A stretch of 64,000 nucleotides of DNA, taken from contig NZ_JHUV01000011.1 in NCBI RefSeq assembly GCF_000619805.1, positions 62,001-126,000 on the forward strand, written 5' to 3'. A program made the position numbers and the translations under genes. Below are positions 37,592-46,000 of the stretch, piece by piece. Position 1 is the stretch's first letter. The number at the start of each line of letters is the position of its first letter. The DNA comes from Sulfurihydrogenibium subterraneum DSM 15120. GTDB lineage: Bacteria > Aquificota > Aquificia > Aquificales > Hydrogenothermaceae. A model generated the notes under the pieces. The model was not told where the DNA came from, searched no databases, and saw only the letters and a program-made list of their open reading frames with translations.

Positions 37592-38528
37592 TTTAGGCAA
37601 ACAAACTATAGAAGAAGAAATAAGAGCTTTAAATAGATTAGAAGAAAGTCTTGATGAAAATTTTGAAAAAGCTGTAAAGCTTATATTAGACACACAAGGA
37701 AAAGTAATAATAACTGGAATGGGAAAGTCTGGACTTATAGGTAAAAAGATTGCAGCAACTTTATCCTCTACTGGAACTCCAGCATTTTTTCTTCATCCAG
37801 CTGAAGCTCTCCACGGAGACCTTGGAATGGTTGAAAAAAAAGATTTGATAATAGCCATATCAAATAGTGGAGAAACTCCTGAACTTTTAGCCATAATTCC
37901 AATCTTAAAAAGATGGGGAAATAAAATAATAGCCATCACAAACAAAAAAGACTCATCTTTAACAAAGTATGCAGATGTGTCTTTATTTTTAAATGTAGAT
38001 AAAGAGGCATGTCCTTTGAACCTTGCTCCTACTTCTTCTTCTACAGCTACACTCGTTTTAGGAGATGCCTTGGCTGTTGCATTACTAAAACTGAGAAACT
38101 TTACACCTGAGAACTTTGCAATGTTTCATCCTGGTGGGTCTTTAGGTAAAAAACTTATGAAAGTAGCTGATATAATGAGAAGAGACCTGCCAATAGTTTA
38201 TGAAGACACACCTTTAAAAGAAGCTGTGATAGTTATGTCTGAGAAAGGCCTTGGATCTACACTTGTGTTAGATAAGAATAACAACCTAACAGGTATAATA
38301 ACTGACGGAGATTTAAGAAGATTTATAAACAAAGGTAAAAGTATAGACAACTCCTTATCAAAAGATGCTATGACAAAAAATCCAAAGACAGCTTCTTCCG
38401 ATTGGCTTGTCCTACAAGCCCTTGAGCTTATGGAAAGACACAACATCACAGTCTTACCAGTAGTAGAAGACCAAAAACCAGTTGGCATAATCCACATTCA
38501 TGATATACTAAAAAGTGGGGTTATTTAA
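37572..38528 (+). CDS. kdsD: Arabinose-5-phosphate isomerase (KdsD/KpsF)
   Basis: About 318 residues. The N-terminal SIS sugar-isomerase domain has VIITGMGKSGLIGKKIAATLSSTGTPAFFLHPAEALHGDLG and ISNSGETPEL, and two CBS domains follow (about 200-318). It converts ribulose 5-phosphate to arabinose 5-phosphate, the first step to Kdo of lipopolysaccharide. I prefer ATG 37572 (MDAQIIDLG) over an in-frame GTG at 37560; both lie inside the ricT end. Confidence 0.94.
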   Translation: MDAQIIDLGKQTIEEEIRALNRLEESLDENFEKAVKLILDTQGKVIITGMGKSGLIGKKIAATLSSTGTPAFFLHPAEALHGDLGMVEKKDLIIAISNSGETPELLAIIPILKRWGNKIIAITNKKDSSLTKYADVSLFLNVDKEACPLNLAPTSSSTATLVLGDALAVALLKLRNFTPENFAMFHPGGSLGKKLMKVADIMRRDLPIVYEDTPLKEAVIVMSEKGLGSTLVLDKNNNLTGIITDGDLRRFINKGKSIDNSLSKDAMTKNPKTASSDWLVLQALELMERHNITVLPVVEDQKPVGIIHIHDILKSGVI

Positions 38529-38546
38529 AAAATTCATAAAACCTTA

Positions 38547-38555
38547 TGATAAAAT
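38547..38555 (+). promoter_or_regulatory. Extended -10 element before the VapBC-like pair
   Basis: TGATAAAAT matches the extended -10 pattern seen elsewhere in the window and lies 56 bases before the antitoxin-like gene. The leader between them is AT-rich with no obvious operator repeat. Confidence 0.45.
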
Positions 38556-38610
38556 TGCTTTTAGATTTTATATTTAGTTTTATAAAAGTTTTATTTAATG
38601 AGGTGCTTTT

Positions 38611-38811
38611 ATGGGTAAAGTTATAATAGAAACCAAAGATAACGGAGAATTAAAGATAAAAACCTCTTTAACTTTAGAACAAATAAAGAATTTAATTGAA
38701 GGAATAGAAAAAAAAGAAAAAGCAAAGAAACTTCTAAACGCTACATTTAACACCTTAAAAGAGAATAGAGAGTTGGAAATAAAATCAGAGTTAGAATGGT
38801 ATGAACAATAA
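38611..38811 (+). CDS. Antitoxin-like protein paired with a PIN toxin
   Basis: A 66-residue charged protein with a short N-terminal strand pair (KVIIETKDNGELKIKTSL) and a helical remainder (TLEQIKNLIEGIEKKEKAKKL) ending WYEQ. I do not recognise its family. It overlaps a PIN-domain gene by 11 bases, the normal arrangement of VapB-type antitoxins, and its C-terminal acidic-aromatic end is the sort of segment that blocks a PIN active site. Antitoxin function is inferred from position. Confidence 0.6.
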   Translation: MGKVIIETKDNGELKIKTSLTLEQIKNLIEGIEKKEKAKKLLNATFNTLKENRELEIKSELEWYEQ

Positions 38812-39259
38812 AATATTTATTGATAGTTCTATTTTTATTGAAACTTTTAAGGGAAATACTGCAGCAAAAGAAATACTGGAAGTAGCAATTGATAACTTTG
38901 ACGTATGTATAAACAGTATAGTATTTTCAGAGGTTATCTTTAAATTAATAGTTTTAAAATCAGGTAAATCTATCTTAACAATCAAAAACCAGAAAAATCT
39001 CATTTCATCTTTAATGAAAGAATTAAAAAGTTATTCAGAATTACTTTTATTATTCAATGTTCTAGAAGAAAATAAAGAAATATTAGATATATCTCTAAAA
39101 CTAATGGAAAAATATGATTTATTAACAAATGATGCTTTAATTTTAGCCACTTGCAACTATTACGAAATAGATAAAATAGCTTCGTTGGATACAGACTTTG
39201 AAAAAGCAACTACAAACGAAAATATCAAACTTATAAGAAATGTAAATGATTTGAAATAA
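38801..39259 (+). CDS. PIN-domain ribonuclease toxin (VapC-like)
   Basis: A 152-residue PIN protein. Acidic residues of the active site are visible: D8 in IFIDSSIFIE, a glutamate in SIVFSEVIFKL, aspartate in LLTNDALILATC and the last in IASLDTDFEK. VapC-type toxins cleave tRNA or rRNA. The protein is complete, so this pair may be active, unlike the decayed module at 34.9 kb. Confidence 0.85.
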   Translation: MNNKIFIDSSIFIETFKGNTAAKEILEVAIDNFDVCINSIVFSEVIFKLIVLKSGKSILTIKNQKNLISSLMKELKSYSELLLLFNVLEENKEILDISLKLMEKYDLLTNDALILATCNYYEIDKIASLDTDFEKATTNENIKLIRNVNDLK

Positions 39260-39365
39260 AAACATACACATAATATCTAGAGGCTTTTTTGCATTTTATT
39301 TTTTTAACTTGAAAACAATATAATTTGCTAATGATTTTTTAACAATTTCCTATTATATGTCTAGT

Positions 39366-40205
39366 TTAAAAAATCGTAAAATTTAATTTATGTAATTCTA
39401 ACCTATTCACCATCAAGGTTCCGCAACCGCCTATTTTTCTTGTTCTGTATTTGTTTGATAGAGTGACTCTTATACCTTTTTCTCTCAGTCTTAAAAACAG
39501 CTCTTCGTATCTGTCGTCAGGGACTGATTTGTAAGGGAAAAATTCAATCTCATTATACTTTAAGAGGGATATTCCTATGCCTAACTCTTTGGCAATTTCT
39601 CCTAATTTATCAATTTCTTCGTAAGAGTCGTTTTCTCCGTAAATCAAAATGTAGGCTATGCTGTAAAGTTTTTTCTTTCTGTTTGATAGATGTTGTAGAT
39701 GGTCTTTAAACACTTGTAATAGCTGGGATATTGTGTGGGAGTTTGGAATGAGGGATTTTCTTTTTTCTTCAAAAACGCTATGGAGAGACAGGTTTACTCC
39801 GTCGTGATTTAGAGTAAGGAGCTGTTTAAAGTTTGATATTGGAAAGCCAGTTGTGTAAAAACTTACGCTTAAACCTTGAGATTTAAAGTAGTCAAACGCC
39901 TCCTTTACATTATCCCAGTTTAAAAGAGGCTCTCCTATCCCTGCAAAAGCTATACTTTCTATTTCGTATCCTTTTTCTTTTACCATTAAATACTGATTTA
40001 CTATCTCATCAAAAGATAAATTTCTAATCAAACCGTTTAATCCAGAAGCACAGAAAGAGCACTTTATAGAGCATCCTACCTGAGAAGAAACGCACAGAGT
40101 TTTTCTGTAATGGACAGATTCTATCGTATATCCATCATCAGTCTTTATCTCAAAAAGCGTATTTAACTCATCATTTATGATTTTTACCACTTCCATTTGC
40201 TTCAC
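39366..40205 (-). CDS. RlmN/Cfr-like radical SAM methyltransferase, short form
   Basis: A 279-residue enzyme. The CX3CX2C cluster motif is C45-C49-C52 (GCSIKCSFC). GIGEPLLN and the GVNLSLHS strand match RlmN. The two cysteines used for methyl transfer in RlmN are also kept: C38, seven residues before the cluster, and C261 in IGGCGTL. The N-terminal helical domain of RlmN is missing and the length is about 100 residues short, so the target RNA may differ from A2503 of 23S rRNA. Methylation of an RNA adenine is the likely reaction. Confidence 0.8.
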   Translation of the reverse strand: MKQMEVVKIINDELNTLFEIKTDDGYTIESVHYRKTLCVSSQVGCSIKCSFCASGLNGLIRNLSFDEIVNQYLMVKEKGYEIESIAFAGIGEPLLNWDNVKEAFDYFKSQGLSVSFYTTGFPISNFKQLLTLNHDGVNLSLHSVFEEKRKSLIPNSHTISQLLQVFKDHLQHLSNRKKKLYSIAYILIYGENDSYEEIDKLGEIAKELGIGISLLKYNEIEFFPYKSVPDDRYEELFLRLREKGIRVTLSNKYRTRKIGGCGTLMVNRLELHKLNFTIF

Positions 40206-40254
40206 CAGAGATTATAATTTAACTTGTAAACAACATTATACAAGAGGTAATGTA

Positions 40255-40506
40255 ATGAATATAAAAGAAATAAAGGAGCTTGCAAAAAAGTTTACTCCTG
40301 AGCAGATAGAACAGTGTATAAATGAAGCTCTACAACACGGAAAACCTCAGACAGAAGGTTGTAATCCGTCGGGAGATATAGTTGAAATTTTAAACACACT
40401 TGCAAAAGCTCAAACAGTTAGGGAACTTATAGAGAAAGGAATGACAGAAACAGAAGCTCTAAGGGAGCTGGCAAGGAGAATAAGAGAGATTCAGTCAGTT
40501 AAGTAA
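40255..40506 (+). CDS. Small conserved helical protein
   Basis: An 83-residue protein, predicted all-helical, with two cysteines (C16-like in IEQCINEAL, and EGCNPSGD). I do not recognise a characterised family. An open frame extends upstream to 40177, but ATG 40255 follows AGAGGT at good spacing and avoids overlap with the divergent radical SAM gene. The C-terminus (TEALRELARRIREIQ) is amphipathic. Function unknown. Confidence 0.7.
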   Translation: MNIKEIKELAKKFTPEQIEQCINEALQHGKPQTEGCNPSGDIVEILNTLAKAQTVRELIEKGMTETEALRELARRIREIQSVK

Positions 40507-40527
40507 TTTTTCTTTTAATCTAAATTG

Positions 40528-40658
40528 CAGTCGTCCTATCAAAAATGACAGTTTTTGAGCCTCAATTAAATTGGATTAATTGAGATTAATTAAGCCAAGT
40601 GATTGATAAATAATAACTGTCGATCTCCAGAGATTTTTGCAGGATTGGAGGTTGACTG
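40528..40658. repeat. Nested inverted repeats, possible MITE or structured RNA
   Basis: Three inverted pairs are nested: CAGTC (40528-40532) with GACTG (40654-40658), GACAGTT (40547-40553) with AACTGTC (40615-40621), and CTCAATTAA (40561-40569) with TTAATTGAG (40576-40584). The order is consistent with a folded RNA or the two ends of a miniature element. Confidence 0.45.
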
Positions 40659-40731
40659 GAATTTTTGGATTCCTGTTGTATTTATAAAAAGGTGTTATAT
40701 ATTTTTTATTAATTTATAATAAACAATTTAA

Positions 40732-40759
40732 ACCTTATTTGTTGACAAACGAATAAGGT
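40732..40759. repeat. Palindrome at the IS481 insertion point
   Basis: ACCTTATTTGTT-GACA-AACGAATAAGGT: a 12-pair inverted repeat with one mismatched pair and a four-base loop. Its last four bases, AGGT, are the left copy of the target duplication. Confidence 0.75.
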
Positions 40760-41035
40760 TGTATAAGTTCATATAGACAGTGAACACCTACCTACTGTGA
40801 AATAAAAAATTTACTAAACAGAAGGCAAAATGAAAGGTGTTAAAGAAGTTATGGTTAATAGAGAAAATGGAATATACGATAGATGAGATGAATAGAAGAT
40901 TAAGTAGTTATGTGGAAAAATACAATTTTATAAGACCGCACTACTCTTTAGGATATAAAACTCCTGCAGACATGCTTAATAAAATGTGATAAAATTTTTT
41001 AGGTGTGGGTGTTCATGATGTATAGAACTTATACA
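40760..41035 (+). mobile_element. Decayed IS481-type element, 276 bp
   Basis: The ends are inverted repeats: TGTATAAGTTC (40760-40770) and its complement GAACTTATACA (41025-41035), continuing imperfectly through TGAACACC (40781-40788) and GGTGTTCA (41008-41015). A four-base duplication, AGGT, flanks it (40756-40759 and 41036-41039). Inside only the C-terminal end of a DDE transposase remains. This looks like an internally deleted copy that could move only if a full element supplied transposase. Confidence 0.8.
40867..40989 (+). pseudogene. C-terminal remnant of IS481/rve transposase
   Basis: A 40-codon frame whose residues LSSYVEKYNFIRPHYSLGYK and then TPADML are the hallmark end of IS481/IS3-type integrase-core transposases (Y-x2-x-NF-RPH-SL). 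The catalytic DDE core is absent. The stop lies 46 bases before the right end of the element. Confidence 0.8.
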
Positions 41036-41095
41036 AGGTCAAAGAAGGGGGTTAGCGTGCTTATAAGGAATTGAAACAATTAGGAGGTGTAGGAA

Positions 41096-42568
41096 ATGCA
41101 TGGAATAAGAAAGCTTTTGATGCTGGCAGTTCTTTTAAGTATTGTGGTAAGTGGTGCTTTTGCACAGGATGAAGAGTATGCAAAGGAGGTTAAAGAAAGG
41201 ATATTAAAATTGCCTCAGTGTTCCAGACCTATGGGAGTGATAACTGCAAAGAGCTTTAAGTGTAAAGCTGCTGCATGTCAGGGAGAAAGGGTGTATTTTG
41301 GTCCGGGCTGGGGGATTGAGTTTTCCACAAAAGCACTAGGAGATGGACTTGCTGATATGCTTATAACAGCCCTTGCCAACACTAACTGTTTTAAGGTGGT
41401 TGAGAGGATAGCTTTGGAAGAGATAAAGGAAGAGCTTGAGCTTATGGGAGTAAAACCCCAGGCTACGCTGAAAACAGCAGACTACATTATAACTGGGGCG
41501 GTTACCGCTCTTGAACTCAAGGCAAGTGGACTTGGAGGTGGTGGTGTAGTTGTTCCACTTCCTTTCGGGCTTGGGGCAAAGTTTGGTAAAAGCAAAGCTC
41601 ACATAGCTCTTGACATGAGGATAGTACAAGTAAAAACTGGAGAAATACTTTCTGCAAAAACTGTTGAAGGAAAATCAGAAAGGTGGAACATAGGTATTGC
41701 GGCTGGAGGTCTCTTTGGAAGTACGTTTGGAGGAGCTTACTTTGAAGCTGTTAAGAATACCCCTCTTGAAGAAGCAACAAGAGATTTCATTGTTAGAGCA
41801 GTTGCTCTTATAGTTGAATCGGTTAAGGCTCAAGCTCCTGCAGATGTGGTAGTGGGAGAAAAAGTGCAAGTGTATAACGATAAGGGAGAAATAGTAAAGG
41901 AAGAGGTGGTCATGCCTAAGGCTACAGTGGTTGAAGCACCAACAAGACCTGAGGCTGAGCCATCTCCCTCTGGTGGGTTGGTCAGGGAATCCGTAGAGGC
42001 AAGTTCATATCCCAAAATCCTCTGGCATGAGGATTTTTCAACCTGCAAAGTGGTGCCTACCAACATAAAGATTATTCGCGGTCAGGGTGAGTGTGTAGGC
42101 ATGGGTGGTAAAAAGTGGCTTGCCACCACTAAAGGTGAGCTGGTTTTTGAAAGGAACATTTCCGGCTTTGACCCAACAAAGAACTTCACAGTAGAGGGTA
42201 GGGTTTATTACTCACAAAAAGGAGGAGTTTCTTGGGAGGGCCTTATGCTCTATATTGGAAAAGAAGGAAGCCCTGTTTCAATAGAACTTACCAGAAATGT
42301 TACCTACTGGAAGTATGGCGGAACCACTTCCATACCAAATCATGCGGGCTTGCCCGACGTGCTTGTAAATAAGGACTTTAAGTTTATGCTTAAGAAAGAG
42401 GGAGAGCTTGTCCATCTTTTCATAAACGGTACGAGGGTTTTGACCACGCAGATTGATACGGTTGCCCTCAAGAACCTGCCAGCTAAAATAGTTATTAAAA
42501 TGTTTGGCAATGACATAGGAGAGGGTTCTTATGTACTTTTAACGGATCTACGCATTACAAGCCAGTAA
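41096..42568 (+). CDS. CsgG-like outer-membrane protein with C-terminal beta-sandwich domain
   Basis: A 490-residue exported protein (signal LLMLAVLLSIVVSGAFA). Residues about 40-270 resemble CsgG/HfaB: DMLITALANTNCFKVVERIALEEIKEELEL, ADYIITGAVTAL, GKSKAHIALDMRIVQVKTGEILSAKTVEGKS. CsgG forms outer-membrane secretion channels for curli. After a Pro/Glu-rich linker (PTRPEAEPSPSGG), residues about 310-490 look like a lectin-type beta sandwich (ENF-x-VEGRVYYS, GLMLYIG, HLFINGTRV). Codons are clearly richer in G+C than the neighbours, and an IS remnant precedes it, which points to transfer. No lipobox is seen. Confidence 0.8.
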   Translation: MHGIRKLLMLAVLLSIVVSGAFAQDEEYAKEVKERILKLPQCSRPMGVITAKSFKCKAAACQGERVYFGPGWGIEFSTKALGDGLADMLITALANTNCFKVVERIALEEIKEELELMGVKPQATLKTADYIITGAVTALELKASGLGGGGVVVPLPFGLGAKFGKSKAHIALDMRIVQVKTGEILSAKTVEGKSERWNIGIAAGGLFGSTFGGAYFEAVKNTPLEEATRDFIVRAVALIVESVKAQAPADVVVGEKVQVYNDKGEIVKEEVVMPKATVVEAPTRPEAEPSPSGGLVRESVEASSYPKILWHEDFSTCKVVPTNIKIIRGQGECVGMGGKKWLATTKGELVFERNISGFDPTKNFTVEGRVYYSQKGGVSWEGLMLYIGKEGSPVSIELTRNVTYWKYGGTTSIPNHAGLPDVLVNKDFKFMLKKEGELVHLFINGTRVLTTQIDTVALKNLPAKIVIKMFGNDIGEGSYVLLTDLRITSQ

Positions 42569-43009
42569 TTAGTATAAACTTAGTTTAACATACGCTGGGA
42601 GAGAAATTAAGCATGAAAAATTACTTCCTCATAATCACTTCTGTAGAAACTTTACCCAATAGCATAACCACCCTTCCTCAAGTGGTAAAGTTGGAACACC
42701 TGTATTTTTTATACTTCCTTTTGAAGGTTTGGGGCATTATAATAAGCCCCAAACCCTTGAAGGACTTTTTTAATAAGGGATTACAAGCATTTTGAATTTC
42801 TCACTCGGCTTATGAGTATTATTTTATAATTCTCATTGATATGAACTTATGAGGATTTAGGCTAAGTTATTAGATTCATTCTGACTATAAAAAAATTGGA
42901 GTTCTTTTTGTTTCAAAGTAATTTTTAATCTTTCTTTTTCTTTCATTCAAATCATTCAAAATTTATATAATATTTTTTATTAACAACATAAAAAGAGGTT
43001 TTGAGGCTA
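42569..43009. other. 441-base region without a supported gene
   Basis: A 60-codon frame (42613-42795) runs through a strong hairpin at 42726-42755 and matches nothing I know, so it is probably not a gene. The left half keeps the G+C level of the CsgG-like gene, and the right half, from about 42800, is as AT-rich as the host. The boundary may mark the end of the transferred segment. Upstream of reverse gyrase the sequence is A/T runs with a possible ribosome site AGAGG. Confidence 0.6.
42726..42755 (+). terminator. Strong hairpin downstream of the CsgG-like gene
   Basis: GGTTTGGGGC and GCCCCAAACC form a perfect ten-pair stem around a ten-base AT loop. A run of six T (42765-42770) begins nine bases later. 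It may terminate the CsgG-like transcript, although the gap before the T run is longer than usual. Confidence 0.5.
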
Positions 43010-46000
43010 ATGATTTACGCTGTTTTTGAAAAACTATGTCCTAACTGCCATGGAGAGATATCTTCTTATAGATTAGAAAAAGGTCTGCCTTGTAAAAAAT
43101 GCCTGCCTGACGAAGATTTAGACGTATGTACACACGTAAAACCAGGAGATATAAAAAATCTATGCAATCTATACGATATACTAAAACAGTGGCAAGAACA
43201 TTTTGAAAGCTACATAAAGGCAAAACCTTGGAATCTACAAAACACTTGGGCAAAAAGAGTCCTTTTAAGACACTCTTTTGTTTTACTTGCACCAACAGGG
43301 ATAGGAAAAACCTCATTTGGTATATCTATGGCTTCATTTTTAGCAAAACAAGGAAAAAAATCCTACATTCTACTTCCTACAAAACTACTTGTAAAACAAG
43401 TTTCAGAAAGAGTTAAAAACTTTGGAATAGACAAAAAAGATATCCTCGCAATAGGATTAGAAAAATCAAACAAAGAAAAAGAAGAAAATAAAGAAAGATT
43501 AAAAAACGGGGACTTTAAAATACTCATTACAACCTCTATGTTTTTATACAAAAATTTTGAAATCTATCCCAGAGACTTTGAGTTTATATTTGTTGATGAC
43601 GTAGACTCCTTCGTAAAAACAGCAAAAAACATAGATAAAGCCCTTTACTTACTTGGCTTTACACAAGATGATATAGAAAAAGCATTATTCTTTATAAAAC
43701 TAAAAGCAAAACCAAACAAAACCCAAGAAGATTGGGATAAAATAAATCAGCTGACAGAGTATCTACAAAAACAAAAAGAAAAAATAAATGGTGTTTTAAT
43801 AGTATCTTCTGCAACATCTAAACCAAGGTCAAGTAGAGTTAAACTTTTTAGAGAACTTTTAGGCTTTGAAATATCAAGCCCAACCTTTTATTTAAGAAAC
43901 ATAGTTGACAGCTACGACGAAGAATACTCTTTTGAAAAGTTAATCTACTGGATAAACAGATTTGGAAAAGGTGGACTTGTATTTATCCCTTCTGATAAAG
44001 GAAAAGAGTTTGTAGATGAGGTTGTAGAAAAGTTAAACAAACACAAGATAAAAGCAGTATCTTACGAAGAGTTAGATGACAAAAACCTTAAAAAATATCA
44101 AGAAGGTAAAATTCAAGTTTTAGTAGGTATATCTTCTTACAGAAACCCGCTTGCAAGAGGTTTAGACCTTCCTCACGTTATTAGGTATGCTCTATTTTAC
44201 GGAGTGCCTAAAATATCAATATCCTTAAGATTAGAAGAAAACCTCGTCCACATGCTCTGGGCTTTAACCTCAATAAGAAGCTACATAATTAAAAAATTTC
44301 CTGAAATTACCATAAAAATTAATCAGTGGATAACTCAGCTCCAAAAGTACCAAAACCTAACTCCAGACTTTATCCAGAACAACCCACAAGTTAAAGAAAA
44401 AATAGAAAATCTACAGCAAGAGATAAGAGAGTTTTTCCAAAAACCAGAAGTCTTAGAAGTTTTAAAATCTTCAGATGAGATTGTTTTAAAACAAAAAGAG
44501 GACGGATACTATTTAATCGTGTCAGACGCTACAGGATACTTGCAGGCAAGTGGAAGAACTTCAAGACTCTATGCAGGCGGAATAACAAAAGGGCTATCTT
44601 TAATACTGATAGATGAAAAATCCGCATTTAAACATCTCAGCAAAAGAGTAAAATGGTTTAGTGAAGACATAGAATTTATAAACATAAATCAGATAGAGTT
44701 AGACCAGCTAATAAGACAGATAGACCAAGACAGAGAAAAAGTAAAAAACTTTTTAACTAATCCAACCACAGTCCAGTCTTCAGACCTACTTAAACCTACT
44801 TTAATAATCGTAGAATCACCTACAAAGGCAAAAACCATAGCAAACTTTTTTGGCAAACCTGTAAGAAGAAAGATAAACCAGACAGACGTTTTAGAGACAT
44901 CTACCGAAGGTAGATACTTAATGATTACAGCTTCCTTAGGACACGTTTTAAACCTTGTTAAAAATGTTGCATATCACGGCGTAATAGTAGAAGATGAAAA
45001 GATAACTCCTATATATGAAACAATTGAAGGAAAAGAAGAGACAGTGGAAAACCTTAGAAGACTTGCTATAGAAAATATGGAGATACTTCTTGGGACAGAC
45101 CCAGATGCAGAAGGAGAAAAAATATCTTGGGACTTACACGATCTTTTAAAACCAATTTTAAGAAACATCAAAAGGATAGAGTTTCACGAAGTAACGAAAA
45201 AAGCTATAACAAAAGCAATAAACGAGCCAAGAGACATAGATGAAAACTTAGTTAAAGCTCAGATAGTTAGAAGAGTTGCGGATAGATGGGTAGGCTTTGA
45301 GTATTCTCAATTACTACAAAGAGAGTTTCATAAAAACTGGCTTTCAGCTGGTAGAGTCCAGACACCAGTTTTAGGCTGGATAATAAAGCGTGAAGAAGAA
45401 GCAAAGAAAAAAATATACTTAGTTATTGTAAACATTCCTGTAGAAGATAAAAAGTTTTCTTTTGAGATAACCTTTAATACAAAAGAAGAAGCTGATAGAT
45501 TTTATCAAAACCTAAAAGAAGTTGAGATAGTGGTAGAAAGAAAGTACGAAGAGTTAGAAAATCCACCACCACCTTACAGAACAGACACTTTACTGAAAGA
45601 TGCAAGTGATAAGTTTAGATTTACTCTTCCTCAAACGATGGATTTAGCACAAACCCTTTTTGAACTTGGATACATCACTTACCACAGAACAGACTCTATG
45701 AGAGTTTCTGATGCAGGAATATACCTTGCAAAAGAGATTATTACTCAAGAGTTTGGAGAAAACTACTTTAAACCAAGAGTTTGGGGAGAAGGTGGAGCTC
45801 ACGAATGTATCAGACCAACAAAAAACATAACTCCAGAAGACTTAGAATCCCTTATGCTAAGTAAACAGATAGAAGGCTTAACTTACAACCATCTAAAACT
45901 TTACAAATTAATATTTAACAGATTTATAGCCTCTCAGATGATTCCAGCAAAAGTAGAGCTTGCAGACATTGTAATAAAAGCATTGAGTTTTGAGATAAAA

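Larger units (their letters stand above)
40507..41095. other. 589-base region without an intact gene
   Basis: From left to right this holds a set of nested inverted repeats (40528-40658), a 12-pair palindrome (40732-40759), a decayed IS481-type element (40760-41035) with its target duplication, a short segment resembling the 3' end of a CRISPR repeat (41060-41077), and the AGGAGGTG ribosome site of the next gene. No intact coding frame is seen. Confidence 0.8.

Noticed and set aside
40177-40254. Upstream extension of the small helical protein gene
   Set aside because: It overlaps the divergent radical SAM start and has no ribosome site, while ATG 40255 has AGAGGT in place.
42613-42795. 60-codon open frame after the CsgG-like gene, with GGGAGAG upstream
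   Set aside because: It runs through a perfect ten-pair hairpin, shows no domain or membrane logic, and resembles nothing I know. It is more likely non-coding DNA.
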